Shown here piece after piece: positions 26,326 to 36,902 of a stretch of DNA of 64,000 nt. The DNA is from Prototheca cutis. Lineage: Eukaryota; Chlorophyta; Trebouxiophyceae; Chlorellales; Chlorellaceae. A program made the translations under genes and the position numbers. Where the stretch lies: contig BCIH01000012.1 in the NCBI GenBank assembly GCA_002897115.2, forward strand, positions 397,334 through 461,333. Direction: 5' to 3'. Under the pieces are notes generated by a model, which ran no database searches, had not been told where the DNA came from, and saw nothing but the letters and a program-made list of their open reading frames with translations. Numbering within the stretch: position 1 is the stretch's first letter; every line of letters begins with the position of its first letter.

Positions 26326-26808
26326 GTGTGTGGGCGTGGGTTGCTTCGTATGAACACGGGGCGCTGGTGTTCGCCTACGCCGCCTGCTGAACCGTACACC
26401 AGGCAAGGATGGTGTTGCCGAGTCCTTGGGCTATGGGGGGGAGAGGGGGGCCTACTACGTGATTAAGCTGCGTACAATAGTTGAGTTAATATTAATCGAT
26501 ATCTAGATGTGGCTTTGTGGCGCACGCTTTTCAATCTTGACCAGATTTGCATGTGGCCCGAACAAAGGGAGTCCGGGATAGACACAACCCTCTTGCATGG
26601 ATGGGAAAGGTTCTCATGGCTCACAACAACCGCACATTCCAGCGGCATTGGTCAGGTAAATCTGTCTTAAATTGTTGCCTGGAAATACGTTCGTCTGCAT
26701 GGTTTTCTGAAGAGGGACCGCGGGTGGTAATCGACAGCTCCAGAAGAAGCTCGGAGGGGTGCGACCGAGCAGCCTCGGCGGCGCAGGGTACCCACCGCCC
26801 TCGGCCCC
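26326..26808. promoter_or_regulatory. Divergent promoter shared by CGI121 (-) and TRM7 (+)
   Basis: 483 bp between two start codons pointing outward. An AT-rich core (ttaatattaatcgatatc, about 26486-26503) lies in the middle of an otherwise GC-rich spacer and could carry the initiation elements of both genes. Confidence 0.45.
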
Positions 26809-28259
26809 ATGGGCAAGGCCTCCAAGGACAAGCGTGACATATATTTTAGAAAGGCAAAAGAGGAGGGATGGAGAGCCCGAAGTGCCTATAAGCTCCTGCA
26901 GCTGGACGACGTCTACCACTTCCTGGATGGTGTGGAGTGGGGGGTGGTTGGGAAGCCCCAGGAGATTGCAGCGCCCTGCAGGCTCTTGCGACAGTGTGGA
27001 TGGAGCTCAGAGGTGCCAGCCCAATGTTGTTGCGATGTAAATTCTGGATTACGCTGGTATCACGTCACGGCAGTTTTTTTCGCCCCTTGAACACTCACCG
27101 ACTCCACCTCGGATTGCAGGCGCCAAACGTGTGGTGGACCTGTGCGCTGCCCCCGGCAGTTGGAGCCAGGTGCTCAGCCGGCGGCTCTACCTCCCTGCTG
27201 TCAAGTATGCTCGGACATGGATCTGAAGTCTGTGAGGTTGCCATGCCTGTTGCTGCTGCTGTTGTCGTAAGGCCCTGCATGGTCTTGGCCGCCGTGGCGG
27301 CCATGCATGCTCCCTGGTGCACCATGGGCCCAATGTGACTCCATCCATCCACACCTGCTGTTCCTCCCGCAACAGGGCTGGAAACTCTGAGTTGCCTGTG
27401 ATTGTGGCGATCGATTTGCAACCCATGGCCCCCATCACGGGCGTGCTGCAATTGCAAGGTGACATCACATCTGCGGCCACCGCCGCAGAAGTGGTGTCGG
27501 CCTTTGGAGGCCGCGGGGCACAGCTGGTTGTCTGCGACGGCGCGCCCGACGTCACGGGGTTGCATGACATGGACGAATACGTCCAAGGTCAGCTGCTTTT
27601 AGCCGCGCTGGCCATCGCCGTGGCACTCCTGGAGCCGGGCGGCAGCTTTGTTGCCAAGATCTTTCGCGGGCGCGACGCGGCCCTGCTCACCGCGCAGCTG
27701 CGCTGCCTGTTTGCTGACGTGGAAGTCGCCAAGCCGCGCAGCTCGCGCAACTCGAGTATCGAGGCGTTTGTCGTGTGCCGTGGGTTTGCGCCCCCACAAG
27801 GGTTTGCGCCGGGCCGGCTCCAGGCGCTCTTAGAGCAAGGAGCAAGGCAGTTTGAGGACAGCGAAGACAGGCATGGCGTGGGTTGTTGTCGATGCTGTTT
27901 TAGCTGGGTTATGTTAAGGTGCTTCTTTCTTTCTTTTTGGTTGCTTTCGTTTGTTGCTCTCGCTCCCACGAGGCCGCAGCGGAAGCCGATGTGGAGTCCC
28001 CAGAAATCCTTCCCCACGTCACGAATGCCACTGGGGCCCCGGCAATGCAACATGCGCATGCAGTTTGGAGGTCCGGCAGCTGGTGCCTTTCCTCGCGTGT
28101 GGCGACCTGTCAGGCTGGGACGCGGACAGGAGCTATGACCTGCCAGGGGAGGGGGACTACGTGCCACTCGACCCGGTCGCCCCACCCACCGCGCCGCCCT
28201 ACAAGGCCGCACTGGAACTGGCAAAGACCAGGGGGCCACGCCAAGATTGGCCCGGTTAA
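26809..28259 (+). CDS. TRM7: Trm7/FTSJ1 tRNA 2'-O-ribose methyltransferase (positions 32/34)
   Basis: RrmJ-type SAM-dependent methyltransferase of the tRNA anticodon loop. Exons 26809-26929, 27120-27204, 27376-27870 and 28064-28259, total 298 residues. The start [20 protein letters not shown] is nearly diagnostic for the family. SAM motif: [15 protein letters not shown]. Catalytic K-D-K-E tetrad: Lys in the N-terminal [12 protein letters not shown] block, Asp in [10 protein letters not shown], Lys in SFVAKIFRG and Glu in [10 protein letters not shown]. The C-terminus [20 protein letters not shown] is the stretch typical of eukaryotic Trm7. The third junction is in frame only with donor GACAG|GCATGG, a GC donor; the alternative GT donor 45 nt later would insert a Cys-rich hydrophobic segment and is less likely. 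Confidence 0.95.
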
Positions 28260-29038
28260 ATGTGGAAAAGAAAAACGCATCAAGATTGACTCGGTCCTGA
28301 CGGGTCCTGCACTGTACTGCCCACGAGTGTGGTCTCTGCACCTTCATCCACCTCCCACCTGCCCCGTCGATCTCTTACAATGTGCCCCAGACAAAAGAAG
28401 AGCCCAGAGNCGGGAGGTGGAGCTCGGGTGCACGGTGCCGCTGCCCGCGCATAAAAAAACAGGTACCCCTTTGGCAGGGACGTGCATGCGGCAAGAGCAA
28501 CGGTGCATGGTCAAAGTACAGATGTGCCCCGCCCGGACCTACATCGCCAGCCAGCTAGTCAGGACACAGACACTCGGCAGGCGCCGCTATGCAGGTAAGC
28601 AATAAAAACAACGTGCAGGATGCTATCAGAAAAGGGAGTGGCCCTGCTCAGAAAAAAACTCGCGGCAGACGGCCGTCTGCCGCAAGGCCATGCCCAGCAA
28701 AAGGCGTGCATGTTGGCGATCGACATAACCCTGAGATGCCAGGGTTGTGATATCTGCGCACGATGGAGTTTGGGATCTGCCAGGGCAGAGCGCAAGGCAG
28801 ATCAGGACCGGCGCCTAGTCGTTATCAAAGTACTTGTACCGTGCCGTTCGCCACAGCGCAGGGAAGAAAAGAAGGGACGGCGCCCGCAGCCCAACAAGAG
28901 CAGAGTTTTTTGACACGTTACTTGCATAAGAGCAACTGGCTTGCCATTGCGTTGGGGGGGTTGCAGTCAGGCGGGTCTGGGAGGAGGTCGGGCACTCCCC
29001 TGCCCGTGATGATGCCGACCATGACATGGCATTCCCAT
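28260..29038. other. Convergent region between TRM7 and the GATA gene
   Basis: Short ORFs on both strands (for example minus 28795-28559) show no domain or convincing splice partners. An ambiguous base at 28410. I see no supportable gene. Confidence 0.4.
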
Positions 29039-30400
29039 TCAAAAAGCCAGGCCACGTGGCAGTGTGGCCGCGCCGCGAGCGGCGTGCCCTGCAAGGGCGG
29101 CAGCCACGGCGTCCAACATGGCAGTGGCCGAGTCGCTGCCGGTCACAGCGCCGCCAGCGGCGGCGCGGGTATTCCCGCTGGTGGTGCTCGGGCTGCCCGT
29201 GGCCGGGTAGGCGGCCCGTTGGGGATCTTCCTGGCCGCCGGCAGGTGCTTGCCTCGGGGATGGGCTGTCGCTGGCGGTCGAGGGTGAAGACGAGTCGTTG
29301 CCACCTGCAGAAGGCTGCCGTGGCGCGCGGGCCCACGCTTGGCCAGCCCCGTCACCCGAGATGCCAAAGGAGGCACCAGCGGCCCTGGACGGCGAGGCAG
29401 ATGGGCTCCTGGCCACGACCGCAAAAGCACTGGGCCTCGTGCCTGGGGCATGCCGCAGCACCTGCATCTGCACACCCAATCCCCGTGCTTGGCGCAGCTC
29501 GGAGCCCGGCGACTCCAACTGGGACTGCGGCGCTGCCTGGGGCTCGGCGTCCTGGCCTTCGCGCCACAGCTTGGTGGGCCGGGGGGTGTCGCCGTTTTTC
29601 GCGGCGTAGAGACCGCAGGCGTTGCACAGCGACTCGCCCGTCAACCGGCTCTTCCGCCAAAAGGGTGTGGACGTCGACCCGCAGTTGGAGCAGGCACGTG
29701 GTGAAACCTCGGTCGCGACTGTGCCACGACGCTGGCGCTTGCGCCGGCCATCGCTGGGCGCCGGCAGCGACGTTCTGCCGCACCCGGCAACCAGTGGCGC
29801 GGGCGCGTCCGGCGCCATAGGGGCGCCCAGCTCCGCGACCCCGGCGCCCAGCGGCAGCGACGGGGCCCAGGGCCNCAGGCCCACAGGTGCCGAAAACGAG
29901 CAGCCTTCCACGCCCACTGGCGTGGGCTCATGGCCAGCAATGGGACCGCTGCGCNGCGAAGCGAGCGACGGCTCCTGCGACGACAGCGCTGTGCTCCCGG
30001 TGTCTTCATGCCGGGGGCCCCCCAACAGAAGGCCCAGTATCTGACCCGTCACCTCTGCCGCTGCCGCAGTGGGATCATGAGCAGGTGGCGACACTGTGGA
30101 TGCTGGGCCGGAGGCCTCGATGTTGCCGAACGGCGGGACTGCATGCACCGCCCGTGGCAGGACCTGCTCGACCACCTCCCGACGCAGACCATTGGTCCCC
30201 ATGTTGGCCGCCAGGGCCGCGGCCAGGCCAGGCAGCGCCGCGTCAGCGTCCGTCAGGGCCAGCCGAAGTCCACGTTCACCCAGCGCCTGGATCTGCGGGA
30301 TTCAACGGAATGGAAAAAAGGGGGATGTGCTTGTCCAGGCGGCCCACAAGAACACCGGGGCAGGAGAGGGACGCTTTCTTGTGTTCATAACACCCAGAAC

Positions 30401-30474
<74 letters not shown>

Positions 30475-30774
30475 CATAAGATGTCAATCACGTCCATGCA
30501 CAGCACATGAAGAAAACCAGGCTTGGAGGGAAATCGGGCTGGCCAGAGGAAGGTCGGGCAGTACCAACCAACAGCCCATCCAAACACCCAAGACAACGCT
30601 CCACACCTGCGACCAGATGAATACGGACTCCACGCAGGAGCCGACTCGCTCCGCCGTCAGGGGTCCAGCCTCCAAAACAGATGTATTCATGCCCGCCACA
30701 AACTGGCTGAGCAGGCTCGGGAGCAGGCGCAGCGTGGCCACCGAGCCTGTCCTTGCCTGGACCCCGAGGTCCAT
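29039..30774 (-). CDS. GATA-type zinc-finger transcription factor
   Basis: Exons 30774-30607 and 30292-29039, phase 0 junction, 473 residues. The zinc finger reads [20 protein letters not shown] then [13 protein letters not shown], a four-Cys CX2C...CX2C GATA finger. It is preceded by a basic patch ([11 protein letters not shown]), probably nuclear import and DNA contact. The N-terminal about 100 residues ([20 protein letters not shown] and [20 protein letters not shown]) are helical and unlike the low-complexity rest, so they may be an interaction domain. Everything after the finger is Ser/Pro/Gly/Ala-rich. Green-algal GATA factors are often linked to nitrogen or light responses, but nothing here fixes the role. 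The start at 30774 is the first ATG in the exon-1 frame near the helical part; an earlier start is possible. Intron 1 holds a long CA repeat. Confidence 0.85.
30402..30470. repeat. (CA)n microsatellite in GATA intron 1
   Basis: About 34 uninterrupted CA units lying between the GATA exons. Confidence 0.97.
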
Positions 30775-31989
30775 GGGGTCGTGCGCCCCAGCTCCGGTTT
30801 GGGCGGAAGGTAGACCCCGTGCGTCACGCTCTCCAGCGCACGGTCGCTCCCTGGCGGCGATGCGCGGTATCAAGTCCAAAAATGGGGCCAAGCTTTCCGA
30901 TGAAGAATGGCCCGCAAGGTTCTGGTGAGCGTGCGGCGCGCCCTGCGGTGCCGCAGAATCCGAGGGGAGCCACATCCCCGCGCTCTCGCCTCGTTGTTCC
31001 GTTGCGCGCCAAACAGCCTGCGCTATGCTTCGCATGCACGACAAAAAATGCGAACGTGCTCAATTCTGTGAACTTTGGCGGTGCCGACTTTTGGAGATCC
31101 TGAGATGAAGATCACGGGGCCGCCCGCTGACGCCATCGGCGCGAATCTTTACCACGCACGCATACGACCCGATCCTGGTCGACGAGTTCGAGTCCCTCGA
31201 CTCCCCACGGCTCAAATACAGGCGAAATTATAATACTCTTCAAGGTGTTTTAAAATGCGNCGATCAGCTGGGGTAGGCTTATTCCCGGACCCGTCAGGCC
31301 AGGTCATCCACGAACGCAAGCGCAGCCCCGGAAACACGGGAAGTTGGGCCTCGCCAAGCAACGGCATGACAACCGCACCCCAACCATGCCGCGATGTCGG
31401 AATTGCTCGCACCAGAGCATTGTGTTGGGCATGGGCGGTGGATTCGCTTGCGGTTCTGGTTCCGCCAAGATTGAAATGCGGCTTTCCAGGATCTTGTTCT
31501 CGCTCCAAGAGACAAAGCGGAAGGCTGCACCAGTGACCGTTCCGAAAATGACCGTTCCGAGAGCATTCAACGATTCCCGAAAATCCCTTCCAGGCCCTCC
31601 GGTGCACCACCCGCGCAGCACCCCCTTGTACGACCGCGCGAAAATATTTGTTCCGCACCAAAAATCCAGTATGAGAACAGGGTGGGGTCAGAAAGGAGCG
31701 CGCTCGTGGGCAATCACCCTTCGACGGTCGGGGGCTGCGCAGCTGCGGAGGAGGGGACCGCCAAACCGCGCGTGCAGGCCCTTGAAGCGCCTGTCAACTC
31801 CAGAAATCAAGATAATGAAGCTATTTCTGGGATTGAGGATGCAAATGGGAGTTGTAGTTGTGCGGTTATGTCGGTTTCTCGTGCGGCGGCCCTTGGCATT
31901 CTTCAAACGCGCCGCCAGCAAGCGCCTTGGGGTTGGCAAGGACCTGGCTCATGCACTGGTTGTGCCCCAGGGCAGGTGCTGCGTGGGCT
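30775..31989. other. AT-richer unassigned sequence, left edge of the mobile-element island
   Basis: No gene can be defended. Overlapping ORFs exist on both strands but none shows a domain. Around 31179-31193 a GAGTTCGAGTCCC word resembles a Pol III B box without an A box or cloverleaf. Confidence 0.35.
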
Positions 31990-32760
31990 GATTTCAGAAG
32001 AAAATCTCGTCTTACACCTCCATATCATGATTCAATTGTCCACTATTTTGTCAAATCAAGGGGAGTACTGCGCAGACAAAGACAGGTCAATCTAGGGATC
32101 AGAATCAAGTTCTGCATCGCTCAGCGCCATGACCAGGGGCTGTGCCTCTGCAGCTGCGTCTGGCCTCGCTGTGGTCCTCCGCCTGTATTTCTGGCCTCTG
32201 CGCTCCAGCCACCCGATCTTCCGCTTCTTGGATCCAGAGCCTGAGTTGGGAGACATTTCAGCCCAGAGCCCTTCTTCTTCTAGCTCTGCTGCTCACTTGT
32301 CGATGGGTTCCAGGGAGCGGGTGCTCAGCGCTTCTCGAGTGTATTGAAAAAGGTAATCCTTCGGTGCATGTGGGTCCTCCAGCATATAGCGCCGCACCAG
32401 GCCGTCGATGACAAAGTCTTCCAGGGTGTGGCGAGCGGGCGGGGTTGATGGGCCAGCATCCTCCCCACTTGGGGGTGCTGCGCTCGGGGTCAGCGAGACC
32501 AGCTGGCTGTCCACTGCTGCCTGCTGGGATCCTGCACCGCGGATGCCCCCGTGGTAGATCCTGCTCGGCATAGCAAGGGTTGGGCCAGCGCTGCCGGCGG
32601 CTGATCCGGCGGCAGTCCGTCTGGGGTTTCTATTGCACCTGCAACACGGGCTCCCACCAACATTTCTCCAAGTCCCAGGCCATGCAAGACCCTCCCCCCT
32701 TCCCGTCCGGTCATGTTCCCTGCACCTAACCCTCCACCTGGATTGCCTTCCCATCCTAGA
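31990..32760 (-). repeat. Repeated element copy 1 with a decayed ORF (inverted partner at 63260-64000)
   Basis: Reading on the minus strand, this segment encodes a protein found again at the right end of the window. Shared blocks: QQAAVDSQLVSLTP, GEDAGPSTPPARHTLEDFVI, ML.DPHAPKDYL, TREALSTRS, then KWAAELEEE and NSGSGSKKRKIGW. In this copy the Trp codon of DKWAAEL is TGA (32295-32293), so the frame is broken; after it the frame continues to a Pro-ending stop near 32090. The following noncoding part (32090-31990, ending in the gatttcagaagaaaatctcg region) is also conserved between copies, including TTGACCTGTCTTTGTCTG. KKRK may be a nuclear localisation signal. The function is unknown; a transposon-associated protein is likely. 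Confidence 0.7.
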
Positions 32761-32901
32761 TGGTCACGTCATGAAGCACATCGCTGCATTTCCCATACTA
32801 TAAGACCCCCGTGCCTCAGCTTGCATGTGGAGGGAGACCACTCGACGATACAGGCCTTGTGTACTGGGTAACAAGCTGCTGTCGTAATGAGCGCACAACA
32901 G

Positions 32902-34926
32902 TCAGTCTTCTCTGTGCTCCGAGTCGAGCGGTTTCCGAAATGGGTATGGTCTGGCATTCGTCGTGAGTAAACACATCGCCACGTACCAAATGTTCCGCGC
33001 TGCATTGACGTCGCGATCGCGATCCACGTGGCAGTTGAGGCAGTGCCGGAAATGGTATGGACATCTGGCGGTCTTGGAGTCAACCAGCCGAGGGGGTCTA
33101 CGGCACACTGAGCAAAACTGCGACATTTGTGTGCTTGGGACGGGACCACTGGTGGGCGGCGAATCTCCAGCAGGCAGGGCCTTGTGTGTGCATGGGTGTC
33201 ACCTGGCGCCCCCACCGCACCTGCGACGTGTTGTACTCGTCGACGTTGATCACTGCCAGTCCGTGCTGGCGCATGCGCCAAGCCCACATCTCGTGACCAG
33301 GCGCATGGTTGCCAAAATCTGCAGCGCCGAGCACGATGATGATCTCCCTTGGCAGCCGGCCCGTGTCTTTGATGATCCTTTCGATGACCTCGTCCATCAT
33401 CTTGTACTTCATCATGTAGACATCGAAATCCGATTTCTTCCAGCTGCGGCTGCAGGTGACGCGGAGCAGCTCGTCAAGACGCTCGTCACTCATGTAGTCA
33501 AAGTATGCACGGACATCCTCCTCTCGGGCGGCCTTGAGCGACGGGACATCGTGCACAAAGTCCGCCAGGTTGTTGGTGCGCAGCAGATACTCGTGGTGGA
33601 TGCGGCACTTCTCAGAATGCGTGTCGTGGCGGTATTCCCTTCCTGACATGCGTCCCGTCGGCCCATCCATGCCGACAGCCCAGGTCAGGACGTACGCCCG
33701 GCCAGGATCAATTCCAACCAGGCACCCCTTGCCGTGTCTCCACCTCCTGCGCGCCTCCGCTACATCACCCGTAAGCTCTTCCGAGGACGTGCTGGCGCCG
33801 TCGTGCCTGCGCATAGGGGGGTGGCCCTGGCCAAACGGGGCGGACGTGCTGGCCCTGTCGTGCCGGCGCACGGCGGCATGTGGCCGTGGCAATGGGGCGG
33901 ACGTGCTCGCGCCGTCGTCCCCACGCGCAGCGGCGGGGCCAGGGGCCGGTGGCGTGAGCGTGGTCGTGCGCTCCGCGGTGATGCCCAGCGACTCGCCGTC
34001 GGTGGTCATAAAGCCGGTAGCGTGCTTGCGGCCCGAGCGCGAGTTGTCCGCGCCCAGCGACAGCCGCACACGGAAAAGATCAAAGGTTGCCTCGACATGC
34101 TCCATGTAGCGCGCCAGAAACTCCTGCACTGTCCCGATGTCCTTGCCCGCAGTTTTGGAGATATAGTAGAGTATGGTCGCATCCAGGGGGATGTGCCGTG
34201 CCGACCACTTGCACATCGGCAGCAGCGTGAACGTGGGCCGCCCCGTGTCACGTCGGAACAGCGCACCCGCGTAGTTGAAGCGCAGGCGGTCCTCCTGGGA
34301 GGTCAACCCTGCAACAGCTTCGACGATCGGGCGCAGGAGCTCACGCTGCTCGTCAACCGACAGATCCACGTCCACCCCCACGGCATGACGCTCCGCAAGC
34401 CTGCACAGCATATCGTACGCCGTGCGCGCGGCGCCGTCCGGGTCGTGCGCCGTCAGGACCTCTGGCCAAGGAGGCGGCCGCAGTGTCACCTCATGCACAG
34501 ACTCACATTGCGGGCCCGAGGACTCTGGCCGCCCTGTACCAGCCTGCTCGTCCCCTGCATCCCACCCCAGGGCGGCCTGCAGGACGGAAATCGCGATGTC
34601 GTAGGTGCTTGCATCAGTGATGTGCTTCTTGTACCCGCCACTGCAATGTCCCACCCACCCCCACACACCCACTCCCACACCCACCCCCACACTCACACAC
34701 CCGCCTGATGGTCAACACAACTCCCAGAAAACTCGTACCTCGGCAACGCGCTCTCGAGGGGAATTTGGAACCGGCACGGCGTTGCCATCCAAACCCCGCC
34801 GCCGCTTTGCCGGTTCTTCGGAGCGCATTTCGCGCTTCGTGCCCCGCCTCAGGGCGGCCTGCAGGACGGTGATGGGAGTCACGCAGGTGCTGGCGATGTG
34901 GTGGTGCTTCTTGGACCCGCCATTGC

Positions 34927-34967
<41 letters not shown>

Positions 34968-36902
34968 CCCCAAACACACGTCAAAACTTGGCCGGCATGC
35001 ACACACACCCGCCTGATGGTCACCACAACTCCCAGGATGCGCCTACCTCGGTGACGTGCCCTCGAGGGGAGCTTGGAACCAGCACGTCGTCGCCATCTGG
35101 ACCCCGCTGTCGCTTTGCTGGTTCTTCTTCGGAGTGCATTTCACGCTTCTTGGCTCGTCCCAGGGCGGCCTGCAGGAGGGGAATCGCAGTGCCACGGGCC
35201 CTTGGTGATGTAGTGGTGCTTCTCTGACCCACCACTGCACCCCCCCCCCCCCCCCCCCCCCCCCCACCCCCCCCTACCCACGCGATCACCCACCAAAAAT
35301 AGCAGGCAAGCCAAAACGGAAATGGCATGCGTACCGTTTTGCATTCCCGTCGCAGCCACTTTTTTTCTGTGCGTACGAGCTTGACTCTCTCTGACAGATT
35401 TCGACGTCTCTTCGCTTTTCTCGCTGCCTGCTTTCGAATGTTGGCCTCCTTGCGTATGCGCTTCGCTTCCGCTTTCTCCTCTGCTGCGGCCTGTGAGTTT
35501 GGAACATAGCTCGTGTTGGACCCAACAGAAAATAGCATCCCCTGATTCGATCAACTGAGCAGCTGCACCCCATGGGTTGATCACCCCCCCCCCAACCCCC
35601 CACCCTTCTCCCAAACACACACAAACAAGCAAAAACAGACCTGACAATCACCATGACGCCAATAACACACACGCACCTGGGCAGCAGGACCCGTGTTGGA
35701 CGATGCTCGGACTGATGGCCAAGGCAGGTGCGCCCCAGTTGCAGGGTCATGTCGCTCCTGCGATGGCCCTGCGCCAGCTTGCCCGCTCGCTACAGTTTGC
35801 TCAGGGATGACCTGCGGCAGGGAAAACACGACCACGTGGCAGTGTGCAGCGGGAAGGTGTTCCTGGGCAGCTTCTGACATGCATTCTACTGTCCCAGCTT
35901 GCATGCCCCTCCCCACCCGCATTCACCCACCGACACGCACTCGAACACATGCACGCAACGGTGTATCACGGTCACCACAATGCCAAGGGCACACGTGCCT
36001 GGCTGGAATCCAGGCTTGGTGAGGCTGGATCCGTCGGCACTGGCGGCTCACAACACGTGGCCACACTCGCGGCCAAAGCTGCAGCGACGAGCTCAGCCGC
36101 CTTGGAAGCTGTGCTGCGCAGAAAATGCCCCCGCTTCTCCAGCAGCTCGGGGTCAACGGCGTGGGGCAGCGGGACGGGTTGGACCCGCCGCTGGCGCGCG
36201 ACCCGGTCGGTGGCAACCCCTTGGGCTTCTGGGAGGCTGGCATTCTCTCCGTTCCCCTCCGTCGGGTCGCGTTGCTCGTCGCCATAGAAAACCGCCTTCC
36301 GCACCTGCCACACCATGTCGCGCGCGGCATCTCGGCTGACCATGCCACCCGCTTCCAACAGTGCCCTCGAGAAACTCCTCGAGGACATCAGGAAGTGGTC
36401 CCAGATGTGGCGATTGACTGCCCGCTCGTAGTCAAATGCCAAGTAGCTGTTCACCTTGGACAGGTCTGTCACCTGCCTCACGCGGCCCTTGAAGTTGGCA
36501 AAACAGAATTGGGCCAGCTCGCCATTCACGCGGTCAGCATCCACTGCACTGGGATCGTAGTGGTTGTGCCCGTCCAGGTAGGACAGCAAGCGTCGATACT
36601 GGTTGTGCTCCAGGTTCGGCAGGGACCCGCCAACGGCGGCAAAAACGCGAACCACAAAGGCGTTGGCAATGGCGCCCAGCAAAAGCCAAATGCGCGTCGC
36701 GTGCAGCACGAAGGAGCAGATGACGGCGATCATCTCGTCGCGCNGATCAGGCCNGAGCGCNTCGCGCAGCNNGCACTTGNCAGTCGAGGACTCGGTGCCG
36801 GGCTGCTTNCGATGGTGCCTGGGCGGGTGCGNGCGAGGGTTCCGNCCCTGCATCACACGGCGCGTGCGGCTCGTCGGCATTCATTTTCTCGGGGTTTTCC
36901 AT
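32902..36902 (-). CDS. Fanzor (eukaryotic TnpB/IS200-605-OrfB homologue), RuvC-like RNA-guided nuclease candidate, intron-containing
   Basis: Fanzor proteins are eukaryotic TnpB relatives, shown elsewhere to be RNA-guided DNA nucleases carried by transposons. C-terminal exons: 34640-33221 and 33117-32902, joined in phase. RuvC-I: KGCLVGIDPGRAYVLTWAV. RuvC-II region: EIIIVLGAADFGNHAPG, lacking Glu at the canonical place, then VDEYNTS, whose Glu matches the displaced catalytic Glu typical of Fanzors. Zinc ribbon: FCSVCRRPPRLVDSKTA and CPYHFRHCLNCH. RuvC-III: DRDRDVNAARNI. Upstream, a helical N-terminal exon (36902 to about 35972, with LLGAIANAFVVRVFAAVGGS) and a basic exon (KRIRKEANIRKQAARKAKRR, 35538-35335) look like the recognition and nuclear-import parts. 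N-terminal joins are not fully resolved: many Ns at 36744-36845, and one of the triplicated exons has lost its acceptor. Start MENPEKMNADEP is the likely first ATG. Confidence 0.85.
33780..33930 (-). repeat. In-frame tandem repeats just before RuvC-I of Fanzor
   Basis: Three imperfect units of about 17-19 residues (DDGASTSAP, HDRASTSAP and HDGASTSSE with variable spacers) are encoded by a 54-bp-scale minisatellite. They form a Ser/His/Arg-rich linker between the N-terminal part and RuvC-I. Confidence 0.7.
34480..35270 (-). repeat. Three tandem exon-intron units in the Fanzor gene
   Basis: The word CTGCAGGCCGCCCTG recurs at about 35161, 34851 and 34569 on the plus scale, marking units about 310 and 282 bp apart. 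Units 1 and 2 both continue KREM.SEE.PAKR.RG.DG to a donor after a shared S-PRG/PRE stretch; unit 3 diverges and runs into the catalytic exon. Units 1 and 3 have a GCAG acceptor before the shared TGG-CGG start, but unit 2 reads GCAATGG, so its acceptor is destroyed. Long C-runs (34931-34966 and 35240-35264) precede units 2 and 1. Confidence 0.75.

Noticed and set aside
30402..30470. CA repeat read as a Thr/His or Val/Cys protein segment
   Set aside because: It lies between two GATA exons with good splice sites; it is intronic microsatellite.
31179..31193. B-box-like word GAGTTCGAGTCCC (also a similar word at 15393-15406 and one in tubulin intron 7)
   Set aside because: No A box and no cloverleaf could be folded around any of them; not called as tRNA or SINE.
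32090..32760. Considered as the last exon of the Fanzor gene
   Set aside because: The Fanzor frame closes with its own stop at 32902, and the second copy of this segment (63260-64000) lies on the strand opposite to its neighbouring Fanzor relic, so the two are separate units.
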